DNA of 64,000 nucleotides from Kocuria marina (lineage in GTDB: Bacteria > Actinomycetota > Actinomycetes > Actinomycetales > Micrococcaceae), in assembly GCF_000786655.1 (NCBI RefSeq), contig NZ_JROM01000007.1, positions 1 to 64,000 on the forward strand, given 5' to 3'. This document shows positions 35,405-44,526 of this stretch, piece after piece. The notes beneath the pieces were generated by a model. That model did no database searches, was not told the DNA's origin, and saw only the letters and a list, made by a program, of their open reading frames with translations. A program made the position numbers and the translations under genes. The first letter of the stretch is position 1. Each line of letters starts with the position of its first letter.

Positions 35405-35871
35405 ATGCTCAGTGGTTTCAAAGAATTCATCACGAAGGGCAACGTGATGGATCTGGCCGTTGCCGTGCTCATCGGCGCCGCCTTCTCCAAGATCGTCAAC
35501 GCTCTCGTCGAGAACGTGCTCATGCCCGCCATCTCGGGAATCGTCGGTTCGCCCAACTTCGACAATTTCGCCGCCGTCACGCTCAACGGTAACCAGATCA
35601 AGTTCGGGTGCTGCTGACCGCGATCGTGAACTTCCTGCTCATCGCCGCCGCCGTGTACTTCTGCATCGTGCTGCCCATGAACAAGATGATCGAACGCCGC
35701 AACCGCCGGCTGGGCATCGAGCCCACCGAGGAGCCGGCCGATCCCAACACCATGCTGCTCACCGAGATCCGCGACGCGCTCACCGGGCACAACGCCGGCG
35801 CGCTGCGCACGGACGGCACGCAGCCCGGCCTCTCGGGACAGCCCGGTACCACCGGCGGAACGATCCGCTGA
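35405..35871 (+). pseudogene. mscL: Large-conductance mechanosensitive channel MscL, frame-disrupted
   Basis: MscL is the osmotic emergency valve of the membrane. The first part reads M-L-S-G-F-K-E-F then [15 protein letters not shown] (first helix) up to Q-I-K-F-G, then hits TGA. The rest, in another frame from about 35608, reads [18 protein letters not shown] (second helix) and a normal cytoplasmic tail ending at 35871. Adding one G to the GGG at 35606-35608 restores one chain of about 156 residues. So either a one-base deletion has inactivated the gene or the base is missing from the read. Confidence 0.88.
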
Positions 35872-35894
35872 CCCCCACCCCTTCGACGTCAGGA

Positions 35895-35940
35895 AACGGC
35901 GAGGCCCCGCACCACTTCTCGGTGCGGGGCCTTCGCCGTT
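35895..35940. terminator. Bidirectional terminator between mscL and glmM
   Basis: AACGGCGAGGCCCCGCACC pairs with GGTGCGGGGCCTTCGCCGTT (one bulged T) around ACTTCTC. Strong hairpin between two convergent genes. Confidence 0.8.
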
Positions 35941-35956
35941 GGTCCGTGCGGTGGCG

Positions 35957-37306
35957 CTACAGGCTGAGGTGCTGCTCCACCACGGACACCAGCTCTTCCG
36001 CCTCGCGCTGGGCGATGTCCTGCGAAGCCGCCTCCACCATGACCCGCACCACGGGTTCGGTGCCGGAGGGGCGCAACAGCACCCGGCCCTCGCTGCCCAG
36101 CCGCTCCTCCGTGCGGGCGACGGCGTCGAGCACCGGCTCGCTCGTTCTGGCCGCCGCCTTGTCCACGCCCTTGACGTTGATCATCACCTGGGGCATGCGC
36201 GTCATGGACTTGGCGAGTTCCTGCAACGGCATGCCCGTCTGGGCCACCCGTGAGGCCAGCATCAGACCCGTGAGCAGACCGTCGCCGGTGGTCGCGTAAT
36301 CCGCCATGATCACGTGCCCGGACTGTTCACCGCCCAGGTTGTAGCCGTTGGCCACCATGGATTCCAGGACGTAGCGGTCCCCCACGGAGGCGCGCACGAG
36401 TTGGATCCCGGCCTCGTCCAGGGCCAGTTGCAGCCCCAGGTTGCTCATGACCGTGGCCACGAGCGTGTTGTGGTTGAGCCTGCCCGCGTCCTTCATGGCC
36501 ATGGCCAGGATGCACATGATCTGGTCGCCGTCCACCTCCGTGCCGGTGTGGTCCACGGCCAGGCAGCGATCGGCGTCGCCGTCGTGTGCGATGCCCAGGT
36601 CCGCGCCCAGCTCACGCACGACCTGCTTGAGCGGACCCAGGTGGGTGGAGCCCACGCCGTCGTTGATGTTCAGCCCGTCCGGTTCCGCACCAATCACGTG
36701 CACCTTGGCACCGGCGTCGCGGAACGCATCCGGTGAAGCGCCGGATGCCGCGCCGTTCGCGCAATCGAGCACGATCGACAGCCCGTCCAGACGGTGCGGG
36801 ATGGCACCGACCAGGTGCAGGATGTAACGGTCCTCGGCGTCCGACAAACGGGTCACGCGGCCCACTTCCGCACCCGTGGGGCGGCGGAAATCCTTGGCCT
36901 CGTAGACCTCCTGGATGGTGTCCTCGATCGCGTCCGGCAGTTTCTTGCCCCCGTGCGCCAGGAACTTGATGCCGTTGTCCGGCGCGGGGTTGTGGGACGC
37001 GGAGATCATCACGCCGAAATCGGCGTCGATGTCCCCCACCAGGTAGGCGGCTGCCGGCGTGGGCAGCATCCCGGCGTCGTAGACGTCCACGCCGGAGCTC
37101 GCGAGACCCGCGATCACGGCCGCGCCGAGGAACTCCCCGCTCGCGCGCCCGTCCCGCGCCACGACGGCGGTGGGTCGCTTCCCGGCCTCCGCGTGGCCGT
37201 GGCCCAGGACGATCGCCGCCGCCTGGGACAGCTCCATGGCAAGTTCTGCTGTGAGGAGGCCGTTCGCGAGACCGCGAACGCCGTCCGTTCCAAAGATTCT
37301 AGACAT
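35957..37306 (-). CDS. glmM: Phosphoglucosamine mutase
   Basis: Turns glucosamine 6-phosphate into glucosamine 1-phosphate, the step after GlmS. 449 residues: [10 protein letters not shown] at the start, the phosphoserine loop S-A-S-H-N-P (102-107), Mg-binding D-G-D-A-D-R (about 245-250), sugar loop G-G-E-Q-S-G and phosphate loop R-P-S-G-T-E-P near the end. ATG at 37306 has TAAGAT eight bases upstream and no ribosome site. Confidence 0.97.
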   Translation of the reverse strand: MSRIFGTDGVRGLANGLLTAELAMELSQAAAIVLGHGHAEAGKRPTAVVARDGRASGEFLGAAVIAGLASSGVDVYDAGMLPTPAAAYLVGDIDADFGVMISASHNPAPDNGIKFLAHGGKKLPDAIEDTIQEVYEAKDFRRPTGAEVGRVTRLSDAEDRYILHLVGAIPHRLDGLSIVLDCANGAASGASPDAFRDAGAKVHVIGAEPDGLNINDGVGSTHLGPLKQVVRELGADLGIAHDGDADRCLAVDHTGTEVDGDQIMCILAMAMKDAGRLNHNTLVATVMSNLGLQLALDEAGIQLVRASVGDRYVLESMVANGYNLGGEQSGHVIMADYATTGDGLLTGLMLASRVAQTGMPLQELAKSMTRMPQVMINVKGVDKAAARTSEPVLDAVARTEERLGSEGRVLLRPSGTEPVVRVMVEAASQDIAQREAEELVSVVEQHLSL

Positions 37307-37314
37307 CGAGAGTC

Positions 37315-37320
37315 ATCTTA
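37315..37320 (-). promoter_or_regulatory. Candidate -10 box for leaderless glmM
   Basis: TAAGAT on the minus strand ends eight bases before the glmM ATG; no Shine-Dalgarno sequence is present. Confidence 0.4.
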
Positions 37321-37354
37321 CGACCAACGCCCGCGCAAACCCGGCGCATTCGAC

Positions 37355-38395
37355 TCAGCCCTTCCCGGGCCGGACCACCGGGAAACCGTCCGGGTTCTCG
37401 TTGCTGTCCTCCGTGAGATCCGCCGCCCCACCCACGATCTTGGTGTCCGGCGTGCCCACCACGGAGTGGTCCTTGTTGGGGTAGTCGAACTGCGTGAGGA
37501 CGTAGCGCATGGCCTCGAGCCGCGCACGTTTCTTGTCGTTGGACTTGATCACGGTCCACGGGGCGTCCCCCGTGTCCGTGTAGAAGAACATGGCCTCCTT
37601 GGCCTCCGTGTAGTCGTCCCACTTGTCCAGGGACGCCACGTCCGTGGGCGAGAGCTTCCACTGCCGCACCGGGTCCGTCCGGCGGGACTGGAACCGCGCG
37701 AGCTGCTCCGCGCGCGTCACCGAGAACCAGAACTTGATCAGATGGGTGTCCGAGTTCACGAGCATCCGCTCGAACTCCGGTGCCTGACGCATGAACTCGT
37801 AGTACTGCTGCGACGTGCAGTAGCCCATGACCCGTTCCACGCCCGCCCGGTTGTACCACGAGCGGTCCATCAGCACGATCTCCCCACCGGACGGCAGGTG
37901 CTTGACGTAACGCTGGAAGTACCACTGCGTCTGCTCGATGTCCGTGGGCTTCTCGAGCGCCACGACCCGCGCACCACGGGGGTTCAGGTGCTCCGTGAAC
38001 CGCTTGATCGCCCCGCCCTTACCCGCGGCGTCCCGGCCCTCGAAGATGATGAGCAGCTTCTGACCGGTCTCCTTGATCCACAGCTGCAGCTTGAGCAGTT
38101 CGATCTGCAGTGCCCGCTTGGTGCGCTCGTAGTCCTTGCGGGGCAGCTTCTCGTCGTACGGGTAGCCCAGCTTCCACGCGGTGGACGGTTCCGCCCCGCT
38201 CGCGTCGTACAGTTTCCGCCCGAGCTCCGCGATCTCGTCGAGTTCGGCCGCGTAGTCCTCCACCACGGAGACCCGGTGCTGTTCCTTCTTGAGGGCCTCG
38301 TCCACCGCCGCCCGCTGCTCCGTACGCTGTTCCGTCTCGGCCTGCTGCTTCTCGACGACGGCGTTCCCCGACTTCTGCTCCGACTGCTTGCTCAT
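37355..38395 (-). CDS. ppk2: Polyphosphate kinase 2 (PPK2 family)
   Basis: Moves phosphate between polyphosphate and nucleotides, usually toward making GTP or ATP from polyphosphate. 346 residues: a charged Gln/Glu/Lys-rich N-terminal extension (1-40), the Walker A loop F-E-G-R-D-A-A-G-K-G-G-A-I (about 118-130), the lid motif P-R-G-A-R-V-V-A-L and Walker B M-D-R-S-W-Y-N-R-A-G-V-E-R-V-M-G. The pattern suits a single-domain class I PPK2. Neighbours give no metabolic hint; lies between rpsI and glmM. Confidence 0.93.
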   Translation of the reverse strand: MSKQSEQKSGNAVVEKQQAETEQRTEQRAAVDEALKKEQHRVSVVEDYAAELDEIAELGRKLYDASGAEPSTAWKLGYPYDEKLPRKDYERTKRALQIELLKLQLWIKETGQKLLIIFEGRDAAGKGGAIKRFTEHLNPRGARVVALEKPTDIEQTQWYFQRYVKHLPSGGEIVLMDRSWYNRAGVERVMGYCTSQQYYEFMRQAPEFERMLVNSDTHLIKFWFSVTRAEQLARFQSRRTDPVRQWKLSPTDVASLDKWDDYTEAKEAMFFYTDTGDAPWTVIKSNDKKRARLEAMRYVLTQFDYPNKDHSVVGTPDTKIVGGAADLTEDSNENPDGFPVVRPGKG

Positions 38396-38500
38396 ACGGG
38401 CCCTCTCTCGACGGTACGGCGGGAGCGACGTCGCTCCGCACCTTCATGTTACGTCCGTCACCGCGTCGGGTGGCCGCATGGCAACGCCCGGGCAACGAAA

Positions 38501-38542
38501 CAGGGTCCCGTTCCCCGGCGGAAACCGAGGAGCGGGACCCTG
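38501..38542 (-). terminator. Terminator of rplM-rpsI
   Basis: CAGGGTCCCG (38501-38510) pairs with CGGGACCCTG (38533-38542); 36 bases after the rpsI stop on the minus strand. Confidence 0.7.
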
Positions 38543-38577
38543 CGACCACGCCAGTCCGGCGTGTGGGTGGCGCAGCT

Positions 38578-39078
38578 TTAGCGCTTCGAATACTGCGGCG
38601 CCTTGCGGGCCTTCTTGAGGCCTGCCTTCTTGCGCTCGATGACGCGGGCGTCACGGGTCAGGAAGCCGGCCTTCTTGAGGGCGGGGCGGTTGTGCTCGGC
38701 GTCGATCTCGTTGAGCGCGCGGGCCACGCCGAGGCGCAGCGCACCGGCCTGGCCGGAGGGGCCGCCGCCGCTGATGCGGGCGATGACGTCGTACGCGCCC
38801 TGCAGTTCGAGCAGGCGGAAGGGGTCGTTGACCTCCTGCTGGTGCAGCTTGTTGGGGAAGTACTCCTCGAGGCTGCGACCGTTGACGCTCCACTGGCCGG
38901 AACCGGGGACCACGCGCACGCGGGCGATGGCCTGCTTGCGGCGACCCAAGGCCTGGCCGGAGACGGTCAGGGCGGGGCGGTCGGACAGGGCGGCACCGGC
39001 GACGGGCTCGGTGGACTCGGAGGTGTAGCTGGTCAGCTCCACGTCCTCGGTGATCTGCTCTTCAGTGTTCTGAGCCAC
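38578..39078 (-). CDS. rpsI: 30S ribosomal protein S9
   Basis: S9 binds 16S rRNA in the 30S head and reaches the P-site tRNA with its C-terminal tail. The core runs from about residue 43 ([13 protein letters not shown]) to the universal end [12 protein letters not shown]. The first 40 residues are an acidic Thr/Glu/Ser-rich extension common in actinobacteria. Follows rplM by 32 bases, the conserved L13-S9 pair. Confidence 0.97.
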   Translation of the reverse strand: MAQNTEEQITEDVELTSYTSESTEPVAGAALSDRPALTVSGQALGRRKQAIARVRVVPGSGQWSVNGRSLEEYFPNKLHQQEVNDPFRLLELQGAYDVIARISGGGPSGQAGALRLGVARALNEIDAEHNRPALKKAGFLTRDARVIERKKAGLKKARKAPQYSKR

Positions 39079-39110
39079 GATTCTCCTTATGTGTTATTCG
39101 TTGGCCCGAA

Positions 39111-39554
39111 TTACTGGGCGACCTGGGTGAATTCGTAGGGCTTGGGCTGCTGAGCCTGGTGCGGGTGCTCGGCACCGGCGTAGACCTTCAGCTTGGACAG
39201 CTGCTGAGCGGCCAGCTTGTTCTTGGGCAGCATGCCCTTGACGGCCTTCTCCACGGCGCGCGTGGGGTTCTTCTCGAGCAGCTCGGCGTAGCTGGTGGAC
39301 TTGAGCCCACCCGGGTAGCCGGAGTGGCGGTAGGCGCGCTTCTTCTCGAGCTTGGCACCCGTGAGGGCGACCTTTTCCGCGTTGATGATGATGACGAAAT
39401 CGCCGGTGTCCACGTGGGGAGCGAAGGTCGGCTTGTGCTTCCCGCGCAGCAGTGTTGCGGTCTGGCTGGCAAGACGACCCAGGACGACGTCGGTGGCGTC
39501 GATGACGTGCCACTGACGCTGGACGTCACCGGGCTTCGGAGTGTACGTACGCAC
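39111..39554 (-). CDS. rplM: 50S ribosomal protein L13
   Basis: Early-assembly 23S rRNA-binding protein. The 147-residue product begins R-T-Y-T-P-K-P-G-D after a GTG at 39554 with a GAAGG ribosome site; the frame continuing upstream is not L13-like. [23 protein letters not shown] and G-M-L-P-K-N-K-L are family blocks. A leader of about 190 bases seems to precede it. Confidence 0.96.
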   Translation of the reverse strand: MRTYTPKPGDVQRQWHVIDATDVVLGRLASQTATLLRGKHKPTFAPHVDTGDFVIIINAEKVALTGAKLEKKRAYRHSGYPGGLKSTSYAELLEKNPTRAVEKAVKGMLPKNKLAAQQLSKLKVYAGAEHPHQAQQPKPYEFTQVAQ

Positions 39555-39751
39555 GTTGATCTGCCTTCGTTTGTCTGCTGATGACACGAATGCTCGTGTC
39601 CGTTGGTTCCGTTGTGCTTCGGGGCCCGGGTGAGATCCGGGCGGCATCCGTGCGTCCACAACCCGGTGCACCGCACGGCCCTGCGCTCTGCAACATGAGC
39701 GACCGATGCGGGTACACGTGAACCGGGGCAGAACACGCACAACAGCATTCC

Positions 39752-39757
39752 ATATTA
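39752..39757 (-). promoter_or_regulatory. Candidate -10 box of rplM-rpsI
   Basis: TAATAT on the minus strand in the short AT-rich patch between truA and rplM, about 200 bases before the rplM start. No good -35 box upstream. The leader 39555-39751 has no gene; it may hold autoregulatory structure. Confidence 0.35.
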
Positions 39758-39791
39758 CCGGATCACCGCCCGCCCCGCCAGTCGTGGGGCG

Positions 39792-40772
39792 CTATTCGTC
39801 GTGTTGGGCGGGGCGCCGAGCGCGCGTGAGCCGGGCGCGTTCGGCGAGCTGGGATGGGTCGGGATAGCGCACGGCATCAAGGACGAGACCGTGCGCGGGT
39901 GCCATGAGGACGTTCGCGTCCCGGACCCGGGCGCGCAGCCGCTGACCCGGCCACCCGGCGTCGTACCGCCCCTCCCCCACGCGGACCACCGCGCCCACGA
40001 TGCAGCGCACCATGTGGTGGCAGAAGGCATCCGCCTGTAGGGCGATCGTGATCATGCCGCTCTCGTCGCGGTGCACGCCCGCGCGCTGCAGGTCGCGGAT
40101 CGTGGTGGCGCCCTCGCGGGGTTTGCAGAAGCTCAGGAAGTCGTGCAGCCCCAGCAGTTCGCGCACGGCCCGGTCCATCGCGGGCACGTCGAGGTGCCAG
40201 GGGACCCACCACGAGAACGTGCGCGTCAGGGGGTCGTGGCCGGTCACGGCGTCCGCCACGCGGTACGTGTAGCCGCGGGAGAGCGCGGAGAACCGGGCGT
40301 CGAAGCCCTCGGGGGCCACGGCGACGTCGCGCACCACGATCGCACCCACGGCGGGGTCCCAGCCGTGGGCCGCACGGTCCTTACCCAGGACCCGGTTGAG
40401 GGCGCCGTTGAGCTTGCGCGTGAGCCCCGCGGCGGCGGCATCGCGGGCCGCGACGTCCTGCACGTCGGCGGGACCGCCTGCGCTGAGATCGCCGGTGTCG
40501 GCATCACTTGCCAGGGGCCCGCGGGGACGCGAGCACGCGAACCGGGCCCACAACGGCTCGGGAATGTCCACGTGGACGGTCTGCCGACGCGCATGCACAC
40601 CCGTGTCCGTGCGCCCGGCCACGACCGTGGCGCACGGCGCGCGGAAGATCAGCTCGAGCGCGTCCTCGAGCGCGCCCTGCACGCTCGGCAGCCCGGGTTG
40701 CCGGGCCCAGCCCTTGAACGGGGCGCCGTCGTAGCCCAGCTCCACCCGCAGTCTGAGGGTCTCTCCCGTCAT
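39792..40772 (-). CDS. truA: tRNA pseudouridine(38-40) synthase TruA
   Basis: Isomerises uridines 38-40 in the anticodon arm. The catalytic Asp lies in V-V-A-G-R-T-D-T-G-V-H-A (50-61), and F-S-A-L-S-R-G-Y-T-Y and D-A-F-C-H-H-M-V-R are the other motifs. At 326 residues it is longer than E. coli TruA (270) because of an Asp/Ala-rich insert of about 40 residues (84-120). Downstream of rplQ, the usual actinobacterial position, but a strong hairpin lies between them. Confidence 0.94.
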   Translation of the reverse strand: MTGETLRLRVELGYDGAPFKGWARQPGLPSVQGALEDALELIFRAPCATVVAGRTDTGVHARRQTVHVDIPEPLWARFACSRPRGPLASDADTGDLSAGGPADVQDVAARDAAAAGLTRKLNGALNRVLGKDRAAHGWDPAVGAIVVRDVAVAPEGFDARFSALSRGYTYRVADAVTGHDPLTRTFSWWVPWHLDVPAMDRAVRELLGLHDFLSFCKPREGATTIRDLQRAGVHRDESGMITIALQADAFCHHMVRCIVGAVVRVGEGRYDAGWPGQRLRARVRDANVLMAPAHGLVLDAVRYPDPSQLAERARLTRARRPAQHDE

Positions 40773-40794
40773 CTGTGCGTTCCTCCCGAAGACG

Positions 40795-40828
40795 ACGACG
40801 CCGCCGCAGGAACCTGCGGCGGCGTCGT
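40795..40828 (-). terminator. Terminator after rplQ
   Basis: ACGACGCCGCCGCAGG and CCTGCGGCGGCGTCGT are fully complementary, giving a hairpin 28 bases after the rplQ stop. It ends the infA-rplQ transcript or attenuates truA. Confidence 0.7.
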
Positions 40829-40855
40829 GACGGTCGTGCTACTCAGAAGTCCCGA

Positions 40856-41620
40856 TCACTCGGAGATCTTCTGGGCGGCGGCACCGCCGGCGGGCTGGAA
40901 GCCGGCTGCCTCGGCGTTGGCCGGGGAGTCGAACCAGATCTCGGCGGTCGTGCCGGAGTACCAGCGCGAACCGGGCACGTGGTACTTCATGGAGTTGCGG
41001 TTGCCCTTGACGGTGAAGCCCTCGGGGGCCTCGCCGGACTCGAGCGGCGCGTGGGAACCGGCGAACTCGGCGTCCTGGTTCTCCTCGGCGACCTCGGCGG
41101 CCTCCTCGGAGCCGATGGCCGGAGCCTGCTCCTCGGCGGGGATCTCGTTCTCCTTGACGTCCTCGGCGGTGGAACCGGCGGGGGTGTCCACGGGAGCGGC
41201 GGGCTCGGCGGCGGCCTTGGTCGTGGCGCGCTCGGCCTCGGCCACGGTCTCCCGCTTGGCCACGGGCTCCATGACGAGCTCGATCACGGCCATGGGGGCG
41301 TTGTCGCCCTTGCGGTTGCCGATCTTGGTGATGCGGGTGTACCCGCCGTCGCGGCCTTCCATGGCGGGCGCGATGCTGGTGAACAGCTCGTGCACCACGG
41401 ACTTGTCGGTCAGCTGACGCATGACGCGACGGCGGGCCGCGAGGTCACCGCGCTTGGCGAACGTGATCAGGCGCTCGGCCACGGGACGCAGGCGCTTGGC
41501 CTTGGTCACGGTGGTGGTGATGCGCTTGTGCTCGAACAGCTGCTGCGACAGGTTCGAGAGGATCATGCGCTGGTGGGTCGGCCCGGCGCCGAGACGGGGT
41601 CCCTTGGTAGGGGTAGGCAT
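40856..41620 (-). CDS. rplQ: 50S ribosomal protein L17 with long C-terminal extension
   Basis: Residues 1-118 are ordinary L17 ([10 protein letters not shown], then [12 protein letters not shown]), which lies near the peptide exit of the 50S subunit. Then comes an Ala/Glu/Pro-rich acidic linker (about 119-197) and a compact, aromatic-rich end (199-242) with the spaced pattern G-N-x-x-S-M-K-Y-H, P-x-S-x-W-Y, T-A-E-x-W-F and A-x-A-G-F. That end resembles a small module seen at the C-terminus of unrelated bacterial proteins (I recall it as the 'sunset' domain). The total of 254 is about twice the usual length. Last gene of the rpoA group. Confidence 0.95.
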   Translation of the reverse strand: MPTPTKGPRLGAGPTHQRMILSNLSQQLFEHKRITTTVTKAKRLRPVAERLITFAKRGDLAARRRVMRQLTDKSVVHELFTSIAPAMEGRDGGYTRITKIGNRKGDNAPMAVIELVMEPVAKRETVAEAERATTKAAAEPAAPVDTPAGSTAEDVKENEIPAEEQAPAIGSEEAAEVAEENQDAEFAGSHAPLESGEAPEGFTVKGNRNSMKYHVPGSRWYSGTTAEIWFDSPANAEAAGFQPAGGAAAQKISE

Positions 41621-41691
41621 AGTAGGTCTCCTGATGATCGGGCCCGTGCGGTCCGCTCAGCGGCCGCGGGGCACGGAAAGTGGTGTGGGCG

Positions 41692-42711
41692 TCAGTCGAG
41701 ATCGACGTCGAACGGGTTGTTGTTCTCGTCCTCGTCCTCGAGCGACGCCGCGTGGGCGGCGAGGTCGTAACCCGGAGGGGAATCCTTCAGGGCCAGACCG
41801 AGCTCACCGAGCTTCTCCTTGACTTCATCGATGGACTTGGCACCGAAGTTGCGGATGTCCATGAGGTCCGCTTCGGAGCGGCCCACGAGTTCACCCACGC
41901 TGTGGATGCCCTCGCGCTTGAGGCAGTTGTACGAACGCACGGACAGCTCGAGGTCCTCGATGGGCAGCGCCATGTCCGCGGCAGCCGCGGCGTCCGTGGG
42001 CGAAGGCCCGATCTCGATGCCCTCGGCAGCCGAGTTCAGCTCGCGCGCCAGGCCGAACAGCTCGACCAGCGTGGTGCCCGCCGAAGCCACCGCGTCACGC
42101 GGGGAGATGACTTCCTTGGTCTCGACGTCCAGGATGAGCTTGTCGAAGTCGGTGCGCTGTTCCACACGGGTGGCCTCCACGCGGAAGGTCACCTTCAGGA
42201 CGGGGGAGTAAATGGAATCCACGGGGATCCGACCGACTTCCGCGTCAACCGACTTGTTCTGCGACGCCGAGACGTAACCGCGCCCGCGCTCGATGGTCAG
42301 CTCGATCTCGAGCTGGCCCTTGGAGTTCAGGGTCGCGATGTGCAGATCGGGGTTGTGGACCTCGACACCGGCCGGGGCGGAGATGTCCGCCGCGGTGACC
42401 TCGCCCGGTCCCTGCTTGCGCAGCCACGCGGTGACGGGCTCGTCCTCCTCGGAGGACAGGGAGAGCTTCTTGATGTTGAGGATGAGCTCGGTGACGTCCT
42501 CCTTGACACCCTCCACGGTGGAGAACTCGTGCAGCACGCCGTCGATGCGGATGCTGGTCACGGAGGCCCCGGGGATGGAGGACAGGAGCGTACGGCGCAG
42601 GGAGTTACCGAGGGTGTAACCGAAACCTGGTTCCAACGGTTCGATCACGAACCGGGAACGGTTCTCGGCCACAGCCTCTTCCGTGAGGGTGGGGCGCTGT
42701 GCGATGAGCAC
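41692..42711 (-). CDS. rpoA: DNA-directed RNA polymerase subunit alpha
   Basis: Scaffold for RNA polymerase assembly. N-terminal dimer domain from residue 1 to about 230, with [21 protein letters not shown]-terminal DNA- and activator-binding domain from about 255 ([14 protein letters not shown]). Tail is acidic (D-E-D-E-N-N). The gene follows rpsK by 149 bases, with no rpsD between them. Confidence 0.98.
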   Translation of the reverse strand: MLIAQRPTLTEEAVAENRSRFVIEPLEPGFGYTLGNSLRRTLLSSIPGASVTSIRIDGVLHEFSTVEGVKEDVTELILNIKKLSLSSEEDEPVTAWLRKQGPGEVTAADISAPAGVEVHNPDLHIATLNSKGQLEIELTIERGRGYVSASQNKSVDAEVGRIPVDSIYSPVLKVTFRVEATRVEQRTDFDKLILDVETKEVISPRDAVASAGTTLVELFGLARELNSAAEGIEIGPSPTDAAAAADMALPIEDLELSVRSYNCLKREGIHSVGELVGRSEADLMDIRNFGAKSIDEVKEKLGELGLALKDSPPGYDLAAHAASLEDEDENNNPFDVDLD

Positions 42712-42860
42712 TGATGTTTCCTTTCAGCGTGCCTCCGCCATATGACGCACGCAGGTGGTGGAAAACAAAATGGGTGGGTGCCGCGGTGAGCAGGCGTGAA
42801 ACACCGCGTCGAAGCGTGGCCACCCGCACCCAGGGGGCACGGGCGACCACGCGGGACGTG

Positions 42861-43265
42861 TCAGACGCGGCGGCGCTTGGGGGGCCGGCAGCCGTTGTGC
42901 GCGGACGGGGTGACGTCCTGGATGGAGCCGACCTCCAACCCGGTGGCCTGCAGTGCGCGGATCGCGGTCTCGCGGCCCGAACCGGGGCCCTTGACGAACA
43001 CGTCCACCTTGCGCATGCCGTGCTCCTGCGCGCCCTTGGCAGCGGCCTCGGCGGCCTGCTGCGCGGCGAACGGGGTGGACTTCCGCGAACCCTTGAAGCC
43101 CATGCCGCCGGCCGAGGCCCACGACAGGACCGCACCCGAGGGGTCGGTGATGGAAACGATGGTGTTGTTGAACGTAGACTTGATGTGGGCCTGGCCCTGC
43201 GTCACGTTCTTGTTAACCTTGCGACGCGGCTTGCGAGCAGCCGTCGCGCGAGTCTTCTGAGCCAT
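42861..43265 (-). CDS. rpsK: 30S ribosomal protein S11
   Basis: 134 residues, full length. [16 protein letters not shown] and the end [11 protein letters not shown] are universal S11 blocks; it sits on the platform of the 30S subunit near the E site. Lies 59 bases after rpsM. Confidence 0.98.
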   Translation of the reverse strand: MAQKTRATAARKPRRKVNKNVTQGQAHIKSTFNNTIVSITDPSGAVLSWASAGGMGFKGSRKSTPFAAQQAAEAAAKGAQEHGMRKVDVFVKGPGSGRETAIRALQATGLEVGSIQDVTPSAHNGCRPPKRRRV

Positions 43266-43324
43266 GAATTCTCCTACAAAGATCTTCGACGTAGATCAGC
43301 CACCGGCGGCGGTGGCGACCACGA

Positions 43325-43693
43325 TTACTTCTTCTTGCCGGCGACCGTGCGCTTGGGACCCTTGCGGGTGCGAGCGTTGGTCTTGGTGCGCTGGCCGTGG
43401 ACCGGGAGGCCACGGCGGTGACGCAGTCCCTGGTAGCTGCCGATCTCGACCTTGCGGCGGATGTCGGCGGCAACCTCGCGGCGCAGATCGCCTTCGACCT
43501 TGTAGTTGCCTTCGATGTAGTCGCGCAGCTCCACGAGCTGGGCGTCGGTGAGATCCTTGACGCGCACGTCGCCCGAGATGCCGGTGGCATCCAGGGTTGC
43601 GAGAGCGCGCGTGCGTCCCACGCCGTAGATGTAGGTCAGCGCGATTTCCAGCCGCTTTTCGCGGGGGAGGTCGACGCCTGCGAGACGAGCCAT
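43325..43693 (-). CDS. rpsM: 30S ribosomal protein S13
   Basis: 122 residues from the ATG at 43693 (A-R-L-A-G-V-D-L-P). [10 protein letters not shown] and [15 protein letters not shown] are the helix-two-turn-helix and rRNA contact blocks; it forms intersubunit bridges from the 30S head. Upstream frame is not S13-like. An AAGGAGAAC-type ribosome site is present. Confidence 0.98.
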   Translation of the reverse strand: MARLAGVDLPREKRLEIALTYIYGVGRTRALATLDATGISGDVRVKDLTDAQLVELRDYIEGNYKVEGDLRREVAADIRRKVEIGSYQGLRHRRGLPVHGQRTKTNARTRKGPKRTVAGKKK

Positions 43694-43850
43694 ATCGGCG
43701 GTTCTCCTTGTACTGTCCGGAGGTCTTGAACACTGCGTCCCGGATGTTTCGTCACATCCGGTCTCCGGCCTCCGTGCCGGGGGTTGCCGCACCCGTGGGT
43801 GCCGACTGCAGTGCCCGTTCTGTCAATCCACTTGCGTGGGGGCGTTCCCG

Positions 43851-43964
43851 TCAGCCCTGGCGCTGCTTGTGCCGGGGGTTCTCGCAGATCACCATGACCC
43901 GCCCGTTACGGCGAATCACCTTGCACTTGTCGCAGATCTGCTTGACGCTCGGTTGGACCTTCAT
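43851..43964 (-). CDS. rpmJ: 50S ribosomal protein L36
   Basis: 37 residues, with the zinc-binding pattern C-D-K-C then C-x4-H (I-C-E-N-P-R-H-K-Q) of the C+ paralogue type. Between infA and rpsM, its usual place. Start ATG at 43964 leaves the standard M-K-V-Q-P-S-V-K start. Confidence 0.97.
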   Translation of the reverse strand: MKVQPSVKQICDKCKVIRRNGRVMVICENPRHKQRQG

Positions 43965-44053
43965 CGCATTCCTTCGCGTACTAGTAATGGCGTGTGCACC
44001 GGAGACACCGCGCCCGGGCCGGGGGCACCGGCCGTGCACGGTGGTTCTGGGTC

Positions 44054-44275
44054 TTACTTGTAGCGGTAGACGATCCGGCCTCGGGAAAGGTCATAGGGGC
44101 TGAGCTCCACCACGACGCGGTCCTCAGGGAGGATCCGGATGTAGTGCTGGCGCATCTTGCCAGAGATGTGGGCGAGCACCTTGTGACCGTTGGTCAGCTC
44201 AACACGGAACGACGCATTGGGCAGTGCCTCGACCACAGTGCCTTCGATCTCGATGACTCCGTCTTTCTTGGCCAT
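44054..44275 (-). CDS. infA: Translation initiation factor IF-1
   Basis: 73-residue S1-like OB-fold protein that blocks the A site during initiation. [15 protein letters not shown] and G-R-I-V-Y-R-Y-K are family start and end. First gene of the infA-rpmJ-rpsM-rpsK-rpoA-rplQ group. Confidence 0.98.
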   Translation of the reverse strand: MAKKDGVIEIEGTVVEALPNASFRVELTNGHKVLAHISGKMRQHYIRILPEDRVVVELSPYDLSRGRIVYRYK

Positions 44276-44353
44276 ATCCTCCGCTAACTTCTCGAGGGGT
44301 CCGGTTGTTCTACCGGACGGCGGTGCCCGGACCGGTAGTCCCCCCAGACGAAC

Positions 44354-44382
44354 AACCCCGCACTACGATTCGCAGTGGGGGT
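44354..44382 (-). terminator. Probable terminator of rlmN
   Basis: On the minus strand ACCCCCACT and AGTGCGGGGT pair with a bulge around GCGAATCGT, followed by TGTT. It lies between the rlmN stop and infA. The 251-base rlmN-infA gap must also hold the infA promoter, which I could not fix. Confidence 0.5.
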
Positions 44383-44526
44383 CATGGGATGGGTGGGCGC
44401 GGCTCGGTCTGCGAGCACAAACAACCAACGCACGACACTACGCTGTTTCGCCCGTCTGCGCAAGCCGGGACGGCCCGGGGACGACGGTGCTCGGGCGGCC
44501 CGATCGCCGCTCGTCCCCTCCGCGGC

